Shown: positions 45,073 through 54,213, numbered from the stretch's first letter. The stretch: DNA of 64,000 nt from Falsirhodobacter sp. 20TX0035 (GCF_028307215.1 NZ_JAQMHV010000003.1:124001-188000); one strand, 5' to 3'. Program-made: numbers and translations. Notes: generated from the letters alone by a model not told the origin.

Positions 45073-48000
45073 ATGGCCACCCTTCTGCTTGCATCGGCCG
45101 GTGCCGCCATTGGCGGCAGCTTCGGCGGTGCCGTCTTGGGCCTGTCCGGCGCCGTCATCGGGCGGGCGGTCGGGGCCACCTTGGGCCAGGTGATCGACCA
45201 GCGCATCTTCGGCAGCGGATCCTCGGTCGTGGAGGCGGGAAAGCTGGACCGCTACCGCATCATGGGCGCCAGCGAGGGCGCCGCCATCCCGCAGCTTTAC
45301 GGCCGGACACGCTTGGCGGGGCAGGTCATCTGGGCCACTCGTTTCAAGGAGCACAAGAAGAGCAGCTCGGCCGGGGGCAAGGGCGCGAAGCAGCAGAAGG
45401 TGACGCAGTACTCGTACTCGGTCAGCCTGGCGATCGCGCTGTGCGAGGGGGAGATTTCGACCGTGGGCCGCATCTGGGCCGATGGGGTGGAGATCGTGCC
45501 GGCGGACCTGACGATGCGCGTCTATACCGGATCGGCGGACCAGCTGCCCGATGCCAAGATCGAGGCGGTGGAGGGGCAGGGCATGGCCCCGGCCTATCGC
45601 GGCATCGCCTATGTGGTGATCGAGGATCTGATGCTGTCAGCCTATGGCAATCGTGTGCCGCAGTTCAGCTTCGAGGTGCTGCGCGCCTCGGACGGGCTGA
45701 CGTTGCAGAACGCGGTGAAGGCGGTCGCGTTGATCCCGGGGACGGGGGAGTATTCGCTGGCGACCACGCATGTGCGCCAGAACCACGGTCTGGGCGCGTA
45801 TGAGGCGGTGAACGTCAACACGCCCTCGGGTCGGTCGGACTTGGAAACCTCGCTGGATCAGCTGGGGGCGGAGCTGCCGCAGGCGGGGTCGGTGTCGCTG
45901 GTGGTGTCGTGGTTCGGGTCCGACCTGCGCTGCGGCGCGTGCGAGATCGCGCCGAAGGTGGAACAGACGCGGATCGACGCCGAGAACATGAAGTGGAAGG
46001 TTGCGGGGCTGACGCGGTCGCGTGCCCGCACGGTGCCGACCGAGGCAGGGCGGCCCGTCTATGGCGGCACGCCGACGGACGAGTCCGTGATCGAGGCGAT
46101 CCGCGCCACCCGGGCCAGCGGGCGCGAGGTGATGTTCTATCCCTTCATCCTGATGGAGCAGGTGGCGGGCAATACGCTGCCCGATCCTTGGAGCGGGGGA
46201 ACGGGGCAGGCCGTGCTGCCCTGGCGGGGGCGGATCACGACCTCGCTGGCCCCGGGTCAGGCAGGGTCACCCGATCGGACGGCCGCGGCGGAAGCCGAGG
46301 TCGAGGCGTTCTTCGGGGCGGCGGAAGCCAAGGATTTTGACGGCACATCGTATTCGGGCCCCAACGAGTGGCGCTATCGCCGGTTCATCCTGCATTACGC
46401 GCATCTTTGCGCGAAGGCGGGCGGCGTGGACGCGTTCTGCATTGGGTCCGAGATGCGGTCCCTGACCCAAGTTCGTGGCGCGGATGACAGCTTCCCTGCG
46501 GTGGAGCAACTGCGTCGGCTGGCGGACGAGGTTCGCGCCATTCTGCCCGACGCCAAGATCAGCTATGCTGCGGACTGGAGCGAGTATTTCGGCTATCACG
46601 CGGATGGCAACGTGTACTTCCACCTCGACCCGCTTTGGGCCGACCCGGCGATCGATTTCGTGGGGATCGACAACTACATGCCGCTGTCGGACTGGCGCGA
46701 TGGTCAGGATCATGCCGATGCGCGCTGGGGGTCGACCTACAACCTCGACTACCTCAAGGCCAACATCGCCGGGGGGGAGGGGTATGATTGGTATTACGAC
46801 AGCCCCGAAGGGTTGGCGGCCCAAAGGCGCACGCCCATCACGGATGGTGCCTTCGATGAGCCGTGGGTGTTCCGCAACAAGGACATCCGCAACTGGTGGT
46901 CGCAGGAGCATCATGAGCGTCGTGATGGGGTACGGTCGGCTGTGCCCACGGCGTGGAAGCCGCAGTCGAAGCCGATCCGCTTCACGGAATACGGCTGTGC
47001 CGCCATCGACCGCGGCACGAACGAGCCGAACAAGTTCCTGGATCCCAAATCCTCGGAGTCCGTCCTGCCGCGGGCGTCGGACGGACGTCGGGACGACCTG
47101 ATCCAGATGCAGTATCTGCGCGCCATGGCCGAATTCTGGGGAGAGGTGGAGAACAACCCTTTGTCGATGCTTTACGGCAAGCCGATGGTGGACATGGATC
47201 ACGCGCATGTCTGGGCCTGGGACGCGCGACCGTTCCCGGCCTTCCCGAACCTTGTCGATCTGTGGTCGGACGGGGACAACTATCCGCGCGGGCACTGGCT
47301 GAACGGGCGTGCCGCGTCCCAGCCGCTGGCGCAGGTGGTGAAGGAGATCTGCGCGCGTTCCGGCGTGGAGGCGGACACGTCGGAGCTGTACGGCATCACG
47401 CGCGGCTATGCGGTGGAGCAGATTGGCCATGCCCGCGCCGCCCTTCAGCCGCTGATGCTGACCCACGGGTTCGAGGCGATGGAGCGGGACGGGCGCCTTG
47501 TCTTCCGCATGCGGGACGGGATCAGCCGGCGGACGCTGGACGCGGACCGTCTGGCGGTGAGCGCGGAACTAGAGGGCGCGCTGGAAACCGCCCGCGCCAC
47601 CGAGGCGGAGATGGCGGGCCATGTCCGTGTGGCCTTCACCGAGGCCGAGGGCGATTACGGCAGCCGTCATGCCGAGGCGATCTTCCCGGATGAACGCACG
47701 GTGTCCGTGTCGCAAACCGACCTGCCCATGGTGCTGACTGCGGCCGAAGGGCGCGGCGTGGCCGAACGCTGGCTGGCCGAGGCGCGGGTGGCCCGTGACA
47801 CGGCGCGGTTCGCGCTGCCCCATTCGGTGGATGTGGGGGCGGGTGATGTCGTCACGCTGAACGACGCGCTGTGGCGGATCGACCGTCTGGATAAGGGCGA
47901 CGTCCAGCTGGTCGAGGCGACGCGGGTGGAGCCGCATGTCTATGCCCCCTCCGACATGGTGGAGGAGCGGATCGTTCCGCAGGCCTTCGTGGCCCCGGTG

Positions 48001-48915
48001 CCGACCTTCCCGCTGTTCCTGGACCTGCCCTTGCTGCGCGGGGACGAGGTGGAGCATGCGCCCCACGTCGCCGTCACCGCCACCCCATGGCCGGGCCGCG
48101 TCGCGATCTGGAGCGCGGCACAGGATGCGGGCTACACCCTCAACACCCAGGTGGAGGACGCGGCCGTGATCGGCGTGACCGAGGGCGCACTGGGTGCGGC
48201 GCGATCGGACCTGTGGGACCGGTCGGAGCCGCTGCGCGTGAAGGTCTTTGGCGGCGCGCTGACCTCCGCCTCGGAGCTGGAGGTTCTGAACGGGGCGAAC
48301 GCCATGGCCATCGGCGACGGCCAGACATGGGAGGTGTTCCAGTTCGTCAAGGCGACGCTGGTGGACAAGGGGACCTATGACCTGAGCCTGCGCCTGCGGG
48401 GCCAGGCTGGGACGGACGGTGTCATCCCGCCCGAAGGCTGGCCGGCGGGCAGCTATGTCGTGCTGCTGGACGAGGCGCTGGCGCAGGTGGCGATGCCCAC
48501 CTCCTCGCGCAACCTAGCGCGGCACTACCGCGTCGTTCCGGCGGTGCGCGGGTATGACGACCCCACGGCGGTGCACGAGGTGCGGGCCTTCGGGGGAGTG
48601 GGGCTGCGCCCCTACGCCCCCTGCCATCTGCGTGTGACCGGCACGGGAGATGTGAAGGCGACGTGGGTGCGGCGCACGCGGATCGACGGGGACAGTTGGG
48701 AGTCCTACGAAGTGCCGCTGGGCGAAGCGGCGGAAACCTACATGATCCGCGTCATCGCCAACGACCAGATCGTGCGGGAGGTGATCGTCTCGTCGCCGGA
48801 ATGGACCTACACCGCCGTGATGCGCAGCGCGGATGGGGTGGGGACCGGGACGTTGGCGGTGGCGCAGGTGTCGGACCGGTTTGGGCCGGGGCCCTTCACC
48901 ACCGTCCCGATCTAG
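45073..48915 (+). CDS. GTA tail-tip/host-specificity protein (g15, megatron)
   Basis: 1280-aa baseplate protein, the largest in the window. A Gly/Ala-rich hydrophobic N-terminus (about 1-45) is followed by the phage tail domain (GRTRLAGQVIWATRF, about 80), a GTA TIM-barrel-like domain (about 430-720, with GIDNYMPLSDWRDG and WFRN-type blocks) and a Phage-tail_3-like region (about 790-960). The C-terminal part of about 250 residues probably contacts recipients. It is the last gene of the cluster, followed by a 228-bp gap. Confidence 0.92.
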   Translation: MATLLLASAGAAIGGSFGGAVLGLSGAVIGRAVGATLGQVIDQRIFGSGSSVVEAGKLDRYRIMGASEGAAIPQLYGRTRLAGQVIWATRFKEHKKSSSAGGKGAKQQKVTQYSYSVSLAIALCEGEISTVGRIWADGVEIVPADLTMRVYTGSADQLPDAKIEAVEGQGMAPAYRGIAYVVIEDLMLSAYGNRVPQFSFEVLRASDGLTLQNAVKAVALIPGTGEYSLATTHVRQNHGLGAYEAVNVNTPSGRSDLETSLDQLGAELPQAGSVSLVVSWFGSDLRCGACEIAPKVEQTRIDAENMKWKVAGLTRSRARTVPTEAGRPVYGGTPTDESVIEAIRATRASGREVMFYPFILMEQVAGNTLPDPWSGGTGQAVLPWRGRITTSLAPGQAGSPDRTAAAEAEVEAFFGAAEAKDFDGTSYSGPNEWRYRRFILHYAHLCAKAGGVDAFCIGSEMRSLTQVRGADDSFPAVEQLRRLADEVRAILPDAKISYAADWSEYFGYHADGNVYFHLDPLWADPAIDFVGIDNYMPLSDWRDGQDHADARWGSTYNLDYLKANIAGGEGYDWYYDSPEGLAAQRRTPITDGAFDEPWVFRNKDIRNWWSQEHHERRDGVRSAVPTAWKPQSKPIRFTEYGCAAIDRGTNEPNKFLDPKSSESVLPRASDGRRDDLIQMQYLRAMAEFWGEVENNPLSMLYGKPMVDMDHAHVWAWDARPFPAFPNLVDLWSDGDNYPRGHWLNGRAASQPLAQVVKEICARSGVEADTSELYGITRGYAVEQIGHARAALQPLMLTHGFEAMERDGRLVFRMRDGISRRTLDADRLAVSAELEGALETARATEAEMAGHVRVAFTEAEGDYGSRHAEAIFPDERTVSVSQTDLPMVLTAAEGRGVAERWLAEARVARDTARFALPHSVDVGAGDVVTLNDALWRIDRLDKGDVQLVEATRVEPHVYAPSDMVEERIVPQAFVAPVPTFPLFLDLPLLRGDEVEHAPHVAVTATPWPGRVAIWSAAQDAGYTLNTQVEDAAVIGVTEGALGAARSDLWDRSEPLRVKVFGGALTSASELEVLNGANAMAIGDGQTWEVFQFVKATLVDKGTYDLSLRLRGQAGTDGVIPPEGWPAGSYVVLLDEALAQVAMPTSSRNLARHYRVVPAVRGYDDPTAVHEVRAFGGVGLRPYAPCHLRVTGTGDVKATWVRRTRIDGDSWESYEVPLGEAAETYMIRVIANDQIVREVIVSSPEWTYTAVMRSADGVGTGTLAVAQVSDRFGPGPFTTVPI

Positions 48916-48949
48916 AGGCGGTTGCGCGTCCATCACAGGGTGGCATGAC

Positions 48950-48975
48950 GCCCTCGGTCCTGTCAAAGCGAGGGC
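48950..48975 (+). terminator. weak hairpin after the GTA cluster
   Basis: GCCCTCG (48950-48956) and CGAGGGC (48969-48975) form a 7-bp stem 34 bp after the g15 stop, with no T-tract. It may contribute to ending the GTA transcript. Nothing else recognisable was seen in the 228-bp gap up to the convergent fliG. Confidence 0.3.
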
Positions 48976-49143
48976 ACATGATCCGCCGGAGTTGGTTGTA
49001 ACGAAGGGGCGTCCGGGAACGGGCCGCCTTGCGTCATGGAGCATGGCAAAGCTCGGCCGCCGCGATGTGCTTCCTGTTCCTTGACGCGCTTTGGCCAAGA
49101 ACCTGAAGCACGCCACTTTCCTGATCGCGGCCCTTGCCGGGGC

Positions 49144-50178
49144 TTATCCTTCCTCGGACTGAATCAGCGCGATCTCCCGCGCCTTCTCGGCGCGGCGGAT
49201 TCCGTCGATCACGGCGGCCATCGCGGCCTCGCCGTCCTTTTCATGGGGAACACCTCGGTCCGCGATCTCGTCGCGGAAGGTCTGCGCCAGCCGCTGCGAC
49301 AGGTGGGACAGAAGGAACTCCCCCACCTCGGGCATGGCGGCCATGGCGGTGACCATCAGGCCTTGGTCCACGACGCGCATGACCTTGGGCACGTCGATCG
49401 GGGCGACGCGGGCGGGCACATGGGCGAAGGTGAAGATCGCCTTGCGCACCTCGGCCGAGAAGACGGCGTCCTCGGCGTCCAGACCGGCCAGAACATCCTC
49501 GCGCGTGTGGCTGCGCGCCACGTTCAGGATCGCGCCCACCCGTTCGCCGGGCTTGCTGTCAAAGGCGCGCGGGGGTTCGGCGTCCAGCTGCTGGGCGATG
49601 GTCTGTCCGATGCGACGCACGGTGGCCGGGTCCACGTTCCCGGTCTGCGACACGGCATAGGCGACACGGCGCGCGCGTTCGCCCGGCAGCTTGCCCAGCA
49701 GTTCCGCCGCACGGGCGATGGGCAGCTTCGAAATGACGACGGCGGCGACCTCGACGGCCTCCTCCTCCAGCACGGGCAGCAGCTTGTCGGGGGGAAGGGC
49801 GTTCAGGCGTTCCCACGGATCGGCTGGGCCCGCGCCCGCGCGACGCAGACGGCTGGCGGCTTCCGAGGAAATGTGCCCGTCCATCGCCTTCAGCGCGCCT
49901 TCCATGCCGCCGGGAAAGGCGAGGCCGACGCCTTCCAGCTCGGACACGAACTCCACCACCACGGCATCAAGGGTTTCGCGGTCCACCAGCCGCAGCTGCC
50001 CCATCTCTTCCGTCAGGTCGGCCTGCATGTCTTCGGGCAGAGCGGTGATGGGGATGGGGCTGCCTTCGGACAGCAGCAACCTCACGATCACGGCGGCCTT
50101 CTGGCGTTTCGTCAGCGCGCGCGGCAGCACGCGCACGGCGCGCTGCGCCGGTTGGATCTGTGCCAAGGCCTGAGACAT
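49144..50178 (-). CDS. fliG: flagellar motor switch protein FliG
   Basis: Rotor component that interacts with the stator and FliF. The 344-aa product begins with an N-domain carrying ALTKRQKAAVIVRLLL, has a middle domain with the ADPWERLNALPPDKL block, and ends in a C-domain around PKVMRVVDQGL and LLSHLSQRLAQTFRDEI. No other flagellar gene is in the window. It is 66 bp downstream of purB on the same strand, and its start codon and G-rich upstream site lie inside a perfect inverted repeat. Expression may therefore be controlled separately from purB. Confidence 0.85.
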   Translation of the reverse strand: MSQALAQIQPAQRAVRVLPRALTKRQKAAVIVRLLLSEGSPIPITALPEDMQADLTEEMGQLRLVDRETLDAVVVEFVSELEGVGLAFPGGMEGALKAMDGHISSEAASRLRRAGAGPADPWERLNALPPDKLLPVLEEEAVEVAAVVISKLPIARAAELLGKLPGERARRVAYAVSQTGNVDPATVRRIGQTIAQQLDAEPPRAFDSKPGERVGAILNVARSHTREDVLAGLDAEDAVFSAEVRKAIFTFAHVPARVAPIDVPKVMRVVDQGLMVTAMAAMPEVGEFLLSHLSQRLAQTFRDEIADRGVPHEKDGEAAMAAVIDGIRRAEKAREIALIQSEEG

Positions 50179-50212
50179 TCTGCCCCCTTCGTCTTTTCGG
50201 GGGCAGAATGTC
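50174..50212 (-). promoter_or_regulatory. 14-bp perfect inverted repeat sequestering the fliG start codon
   Basis: GACATTCTGCCCCC (50174-50187) and GGGGGCAGAATGTC (50199-50212), 11-nt loop. In the fliG mRNA the second arm contains both the G-rich ribosome-binding stretch and the AUG (50178-50176). No T-tract follows on either strand, so a plain terminator is unlikely. Confidence 0.65.
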
Positions 50213-50221
50213 AGCCACGTC

Positions 50222-50236
50222 TTAACAGCGGGTTAG
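50222..50236. promoter_or_regulatory. CtrA-like site upstream of fliG
   Basis: TTAA-N7-TTAG, one base from the CtrA consensus TTAA-N7-TTAA, 44-58 bp upstream of the fliG start codon in the gap after purB. CtrA controls motility genes in Rhodobacterales; binding here is inferred only from the motif. Confidence 0.4.
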
Positions 50237-50244
50237 CTCCGGGC

Positions 50245-51546
50245 TTACCCGAACACGCGCTTGAAGATCGTGTCCACGTGCTTCGTGTGATAGCAGAGGT
50301 CGAACTTCTCCTCGATTTCGGCCGGCGAAAGGGCGGCCAGAACCTCCGAATCGCCCAGAAGCTCGGTCTTGAAGTCGGCGCCCTGTTCCCAGACCTTCAT
50401 CGCGTTGCGCTGGACAAGGCGATAGCTGTCCTCGCGCGACACGCCCGCCTGCGTCAGGGCCAGCAGCACGCGCTGGCTCATCACCAGACCGCGGAACTTG
50501 TTCATGTTGGTCAGCATGTTGTCGGGGTAGATCACCAGCTTCTCGATCACGCTCGCCAGACGGTGCAGCGCGAAGTCCAGCGTGATGGTGGTGTCCGGCC
50601 CGATGGCGCGTTCGACCGAGGAATGGCTGATGTCGCGTTCATGCCACAGGGCCACGTTCTCCAGCGCCGGGATCACCGACATGCGGACCAGACGGGCCAG
50701 ACCCGTCAGGTTCTCCGTCAGCACCGGGTTGCGCTTGTGCGGCATGGCCGAGGAGCCTTTCTGGCCGGGAGAGAAGAACTCCTCCGCCTCCAGCACCTCG
50801 GTCCGCTGCATGTGGCGGATCTCGATCGCGATGTTCTCGATCGAGGACGCGATCACGCCCAACACGGCGAAGAACATGGCGTGACGGTCGCGCGGGATGA
50901 CCTGCGTGCTGATCGGCTCGGGGATCAGGCCCATCTTGGCGCAGACATGTTCCTCGACCGCCGGGTCGATGTTGGCGAAGGTGCCGACGGCGCCGGAAAT
51001 GGCGCCAGTGCGGATCTCCTCGCGTGCGGCTTCCAGACGGGTGCGGCCGCGCGCCATCTCGGCGTAAAACCGGGCGAAGGTCAGGCCCATCGTGGTCGGT
51101 TCGGCGTGGATGCCGTGCGAACGGCCGATACGGACGGTGTCCTTGTGTTCATGCGCGCGGGTCTTCAGCGCGGCCAGAACGCGGTCCATGCCGGCCAGCA
51201 GCAGGTCCGAGGCGCGCACCAGCTGCACGTTCAGCGTCGTGTCCAGCACGTCCGAGGATGTCATGCCCTGATGCACGAAGCGCGCGTCGTCCGAACCCAC
51301 ATGTTCCGCCAGATGCGTCAGGAAGGCGATGACGTCGTGTTTCGTGACGGCCTCGATCTCGTCGATGCGGGCCACGTCGAACTCGACATCCTTCGCGCGC
51401 CAGACGGCGTCGGCATTCTCGCGCGGGATCACGCCCAGATCGGCCTGCGCGTCGCAGGCATGGGCCTCGATCTCGTACCAGATGCGGAATTTCGTCTCGG
51501 GCGACCAGATGGCGACCATGTCGGGGCGGGAATAGCGTGGGATCAT
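50245..51546 (-). CDS. purB: adenylosuccinate lyase
   Basis: Catalyses two steps of purine synthesis (SAICAR to AICAR, adenylosuccinate to AMP). It is 433 aa, with the fumarase-superfamily signature SSAMPHKRNP, the HGMTSSDV-type segment (HQGMTSSDVLDTT, about 85) and RIGRSHGIHAEPTTMG. The start at MIPRYSRPDM (51546) has AAGGAAGG 8 nt upstream; the 21-codon extension is not conserved-looking. It is divergent from rpsF. Confidence 0.97.
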   Translation of the reverse strand: MIPRYSRPDMVAIWSPETKFRIWYEIEAHACDAQADLGVIPRENADAVWRAKDVEFDVARIDEIEAVTKHDVIAFLTHLAEHVGSDDARFVHQGMTSSDVLDTTLNVQLVRASDLLLAGMDRVLAALKTRAHEHKDTVRIGRSHGIHAEPTTMGLTFARFYAEMARGRTRLEAAREEIRTGAISGAVGTFANIDPAVEEHVCAKMGLIPEPISTQVIPRDRHAMFFAVLGVIASSIENIAIEIRHMQRTEVLEAEEFFSPGQKGSSAMPHKRNPVLTENLTGLARLVRMSVIPALENVALWHERDISHSSVERAIGPDTTITLDFALHRLASVIEKLVIYPDNMLTNMNKFRGLVMSQRVLLALTQAGVSREDSYRLVQRNAMKVWEQGADFKTELLGDSEVLAALSPAEIEEKFDLCYHTKHVDTIFKRVFG

Positions 51547-51677
51547 CGCTTGGGCCTTCCTTGCACGGGGATTGCGCGATCCCTTACGCTGCGGGGGCAA
51601 ATCTGGCAACGGGGAAGGGCGCGCGCCTCACGCGCCCCCAAGGGGGCACATTCGGCGCGCGCCGCTGCCGCGGACCC

Positions 51678-51705
51678 TTGCGGCAACGGGGAATGCGTGT
51701 ATAAC
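51678..51705 (+). promoter_or_regulatory. rpsF operon promoter
   Basis: TTGCGG (51678-51683), 16-bp spacer, TATAAC (51700-51705). It predicts a leader of about 100 nt before rpsF, long enough for S6:S18-type autogenous control as known in other bacteria, though I could not confirm the conserved motif. Confidence 0.55.
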
Positions 51706-51809
51706 GCGGCTTCCTTTCCGCATTCACGGATAACCGGCGCAGCCTCTCGTGGACGGGTCGCGGAAAGGCCAAGCCCGTCCTATGAAATGCGCCCTGAACA
51801 GGAGTGCAC

Positions 51810-52220
51810 ATGCCGCTTTACGAGCATGTCTTCATCTCGCGCCAGGACCTGTCCAACGCGCAGGCCGAAGGCCTTGTCGAACACTTCTCCACGGTACTGG
51901 CGGACAACGGCGGCAAGGTCGTCGAAAGCGAGTACTGGGGCGTCAAGACGATGGCCTACAAGATCAACAAGAACCGCAAGGGCCACTACGCCCTGCTGCG
52001 TTCGGACGCGCCGTCGTCCGCCGTGCAGGAAATGGAACGCCTGATGCGCCTGCATGACGACGTGATGCGCGTTCTGACCATCAAGGTCGACGCCCACGAA
52101 GAGGGCCCCTCGGTCCAGATGCAGAAGCGCGACGAGCGTGAAGGCCGTGGCGACCGCCCCGACCGTGGTGACCGCGGCGGCGACCGTGGCGACCGTGGCG
52201 GCTTCGGCGGCCGTCGTTGA
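51810..52220 (+). CDS. rpsF: 30S ribosomal protein S6
   Basis: Small-subunit protein that pairs with S18. It is 136 aa. The S6 fold occupies about 1-95 ([25 protein letters not shown]), and an acidic/basic tail rich in Arg-Gly-Asp units follows (about 108-136, for example [17 protein letters not shown]). The start at 51810 has AGGAG upstream. It leads the rpsF-rpsR-rplI operon. Confidence 0.97.
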   Translation: MPLYEHVFISRQDLSNAQAEGLVEHFSTVLADNGGKVVESEYWGVKTMAYKINKNRKGHYALLRSDAPSSAVQEMERLMRLHDDVMRVLTIKVDAHEEGPSVQMQKRDEREGRGDRPDRGDRGGDRGDRGGFGGRR

Positions 52221-52240
52221 TCCTGAAAGGAACCTGACAC

Positions 52241-52468
52241 ATGGCGAACAAACCGTTTTTCCGTCGTCGTAAAGTCGATCCGTTCGGGGGCGAGAACGCA
52301 CCCGCGATCGACTACAAGGACACGCGCACCCTGCAGCGCTACATCTCCGAGCGTGGCAAGATCGTGCCGTCGCGCATCACGGCCGTTTCGGCCAAGAACC
52401 AGCGCAAGCTGGCCGCAGCGATCAAGCGCGCGCGCTTCCTCGCCCTGCTGCCCTACGCTGTGAAGTGA
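52241..52468 (+). CDS. rpsR: 30S ribosomal protein S18
   Basis: 75-aa basic rRNA-binding protein. It has the family segments [13 protein letters not shown] at the N-terminus, [17 protein letters not shown] and the end [20 protein letters not shown]. It lies 20 bp after rpsF, with a GAAAGGA site in the gap, and 10 bp before rplI. Confidence 0.98.
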   Translation: MANKPFFRRRKVDPFGGENAPAIDYKDTRTLQRYISERGKIVPSRITAVSAKNQRKLAAAIKRARFLALLPYAVK

Positions 52469-52478
52469 GGATCGACTG

Positions 52479-53060
52479 ATGCAAGTTATCCTTCTGCAAC
52501 GCGTGGCCAAGCTGGGCCAGATGGGCGACGTCGTGTCCGTCAAGGACGGCTACGCCCGCAACTTCCTGCTGCCGCAAGGCAAGGCGCTGCGCGCCAACGA
52601 CATGAACATCAAGTCGTTCGAAGCCCGCAAGGCACAGCTGGAAACCGAAAACCTCGAAACCCGCAAGGAAGCCGAGGCGGTTGGTGAAAAGCTGGACGGC
52701 CAGCAGTTCATCGTCATCCGTTCGGCCTCCGACGCCGGCGCGCTCTACGGTTCGGTCACCACGCGTGACGTGGCCGACGCGGCCACGGCCAACGGTTTCA
52801 CCATCGACCGCAGCCTGGTCGTTCTGGACCGTCCGATCAAGGATCTGGGTCTGCACCCGGTGACCGTGGTCCTGCACCCGGAAGTGTCTGTGAAAGTGTC
52901 GATCAACGTCGCACGTTCGCAGGAAGAAGCCGAACTGCAGGCGTCGGGCAAGTCGATCCAGGAACTGGCGGCCGAAGAAGAAGCGGCGGCCGAGTTCGAG
53001 ATCTCGGAACTCTTCGACGATCTGGGCGGCGCCCAGGACGACGAGGACGACAACCGCTAA
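52479..53060 (+). CDS. rplI: 50S ribosomal protein L9
   Basis: Large-subunit protein with two RNA-binding domains joined by a long helix. It is 193 aa. The N-domain signature is [22 protein letters not shown], the C-domain ends near VSIN, and an acidic Glu/Asp-rich tail (about 160-193) is longer than in E. coli L9. A terminator follows. Confidence 0.97.
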   Translation: MQVILLQRVAKLGQMGDVVSVKDGYARNFLLPQGKALRANDMNIKSFEARKAQLETENLETRKEAEAVGEKLDGQQFIVIRSASDAGALYGSVTTRDVADAATANGFTIDRSLVVLDRPIKDLGLHPVTVVLHPEVSVKVSINVARSQEEAELQASGKSIQELAAEEEAAAEFEISELFDDLGGAQDDEDDNR

Positions 53061-53086
53061 GATCGTCCAAAGGTCTGCGCCTTTTG

Positions 53087-53113
53087 CCGCGTCCCTTCGG
53101 GGGCGCGGTTTTC
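53087..53113 (+). terminator. intrinsic terminator of the rpsF-rpsR-rplI operon
   Basis: CCGCGTCCC-TTCG-GGGCGCGG stem-loop followed by TTTTC, 26 bp after the rplI stop codon. Confidence 0.82.
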
Positions 53114-53211
53114 ATTTGGGGGAACGTCCTCGGCGGATTTGCGTTGCTGTATCGATCGTGATGGAACAGAAGGCGGCCCGGATCCGCCCTTTCCGCCCAA
53201 GAGGATTAAGC

Positions 53212-54201
53212 ATGCCCGAACACGTCGCCCAGACGCCGTTGCCCGAGGAAGATCCCCCCGTCGGGCGCGGCGCGCGGTCCCCGCTGGAGATTCCACGCCG
53301 CGGCTGGTGGCAGATCGCGCAGCGGGTGTTCAACGCGGTGATGCAGGACCGGGTGCTGGCCGTTGCGGCCGGGATGACGTTCTTCCTGCTTCTGGCGCTG
53401 GTGCCGGCCATCACCGCATTCGTGTCGATCTACGGGCTGTTCGCCGACCGGGCCACGGTGATGGATCACCTTGCGCTGATGGATCAGGTGGTGCCGTCCG
53501 ACACCATGTCCATCGTCGCCGACCAGGTGAAGCGCATCGCCTCCACCGACGCGGCCACCATGACCTTTGCCTCCATCTCCTCGCTGCTGATCGCGATGTG
53601 GTCGGCCAACAGCGGCGTGAAGGCCATGATCGAGGCGCTGAACGTCGCCTACAACGAGGTGGAGAAGCGGTCCTTCATCAAGCTCAACCTCATCTCTCTG
53701 GGCATGATGTTCGCCTGCGTGGCGCTGATTCTGGTGATGATCGCCACCGTGGCCGTTCTGCCCGCCGTCCTGTCCTTCGTGCATATCGAGGCGAAAAGCG
53801 AGGCCGCGGCCGCCCTGTTCATCCGCTGGCCGATCATCTTCCTGGTGATGATGACCACGCTGGCCGGCCTTTACCGCTTCGCTCCCAGCCGGGCAGCCGC
53901 TCGCTGGCGCTGGATCAGCCCAGGCGCGCTGTTTGCCTCGGTGTCGCTGGTCATCTTCTCGATGCTCTTTTCGTTCTACGCCTCGAATTTCGCGGAGTTC
54001 AACGAGACCTACGGCTCCCTCGGTGCCGTGATGGGCCTGCTGACCTGGCTCTGGCTGTCCTCGGTCATCGTGCTGGTGGGGGCCGAGATCAACTCGGAAG
54101 CCGAAAAGCAAACCAACAAGGACAGCACGACCGGCCCCTCGCTCCCCATGGGGGAGCGGAAAGCCCATTCGGCCGATCACGTGGCCAAAGGCGTGTCCTG
54201 A
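53212..54201 (+). CDS. YihY/BrkB-family inner-membrane protein
   Basis: A 329-aa integral membrane protein with about six hydrophobic segments. It has the family signatures DRVLAVAAGMTFFLLLALVPA (first helix, about 50-70) and NETYGSLGAVMGLLTWLWLS (about 270-290), the latter ending in GAEIN. Transport function is suspected for the family but not established. The start at 53212 has AAGAGG 8 nt upstream; in-frame ATGs at 53116 and 53161 are alternatives. The C-terminus is charged and cytoplasmic. Confidence 0.9.
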   Translation: MPEHVAQTPLPEEDPPVGRGARSPLEIPRRGWWQIAQRVFNAVMQDRVLAVAAGMTFFLLLALVPAITAFVSIYGLFADRATVMDHLALMDQVVPSDTMSIVADQVKRIASTDAATMTFASISSLLIAMWSANSGVKAMIEALNVAYNEVEKRSFIKLNLISLGMMFACVALILVMIATVAVLPAVLSFVHIEAKSEAAAALFIRWPIIFLVMMTTLAGLYRFAPSRAAARWRWISPGALFASVSLVIFSMLFSFYASNFAEFNETYGSLGAVMGLLTWLWLSSVIVLVGAEINSEAEKQTNKDSTTGPSLPMGERKAHSADHVAKGVS

Positions 54202-54213
54202 ATGGCCACAGGC

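Larger units (their letters stand above)
35186..48915 (+). other. complete gene transfer agent (RcGTA-type) structural cluster
   Basis: Sixteen or more co-directional genes, mostly with overlapping or abutting stop/start codons, in the order of R. capsulatus GTA orfg1 to orfg15. Head genes (terminase to stopper) are followed by tail genes (terminator to tail-tip). There is no integrase, excisionase, phage repressor, replication gene or attachment site, which separates it from a prophage. Products and frames look intact, so the particle could be functional. Release and maturation genes that lie elsewhere in known GTA producers (holin/endolysin, head spikes, gafA) are not in this window. Confidence 0.9.

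Noticed and set aside
35312-48915. Prophage
   Set aside because: No integrase, repressor, replication, lysis or attachment sites; gene order is that of an RcGTA-type agent.
49036-52044. 1002-codon open frame on the plus strand across fliG, purB and into rpsF
   Set aside because: It is antisense to well-supported genes, has no recognisable domain, and is explained by high GC with few stop codons.
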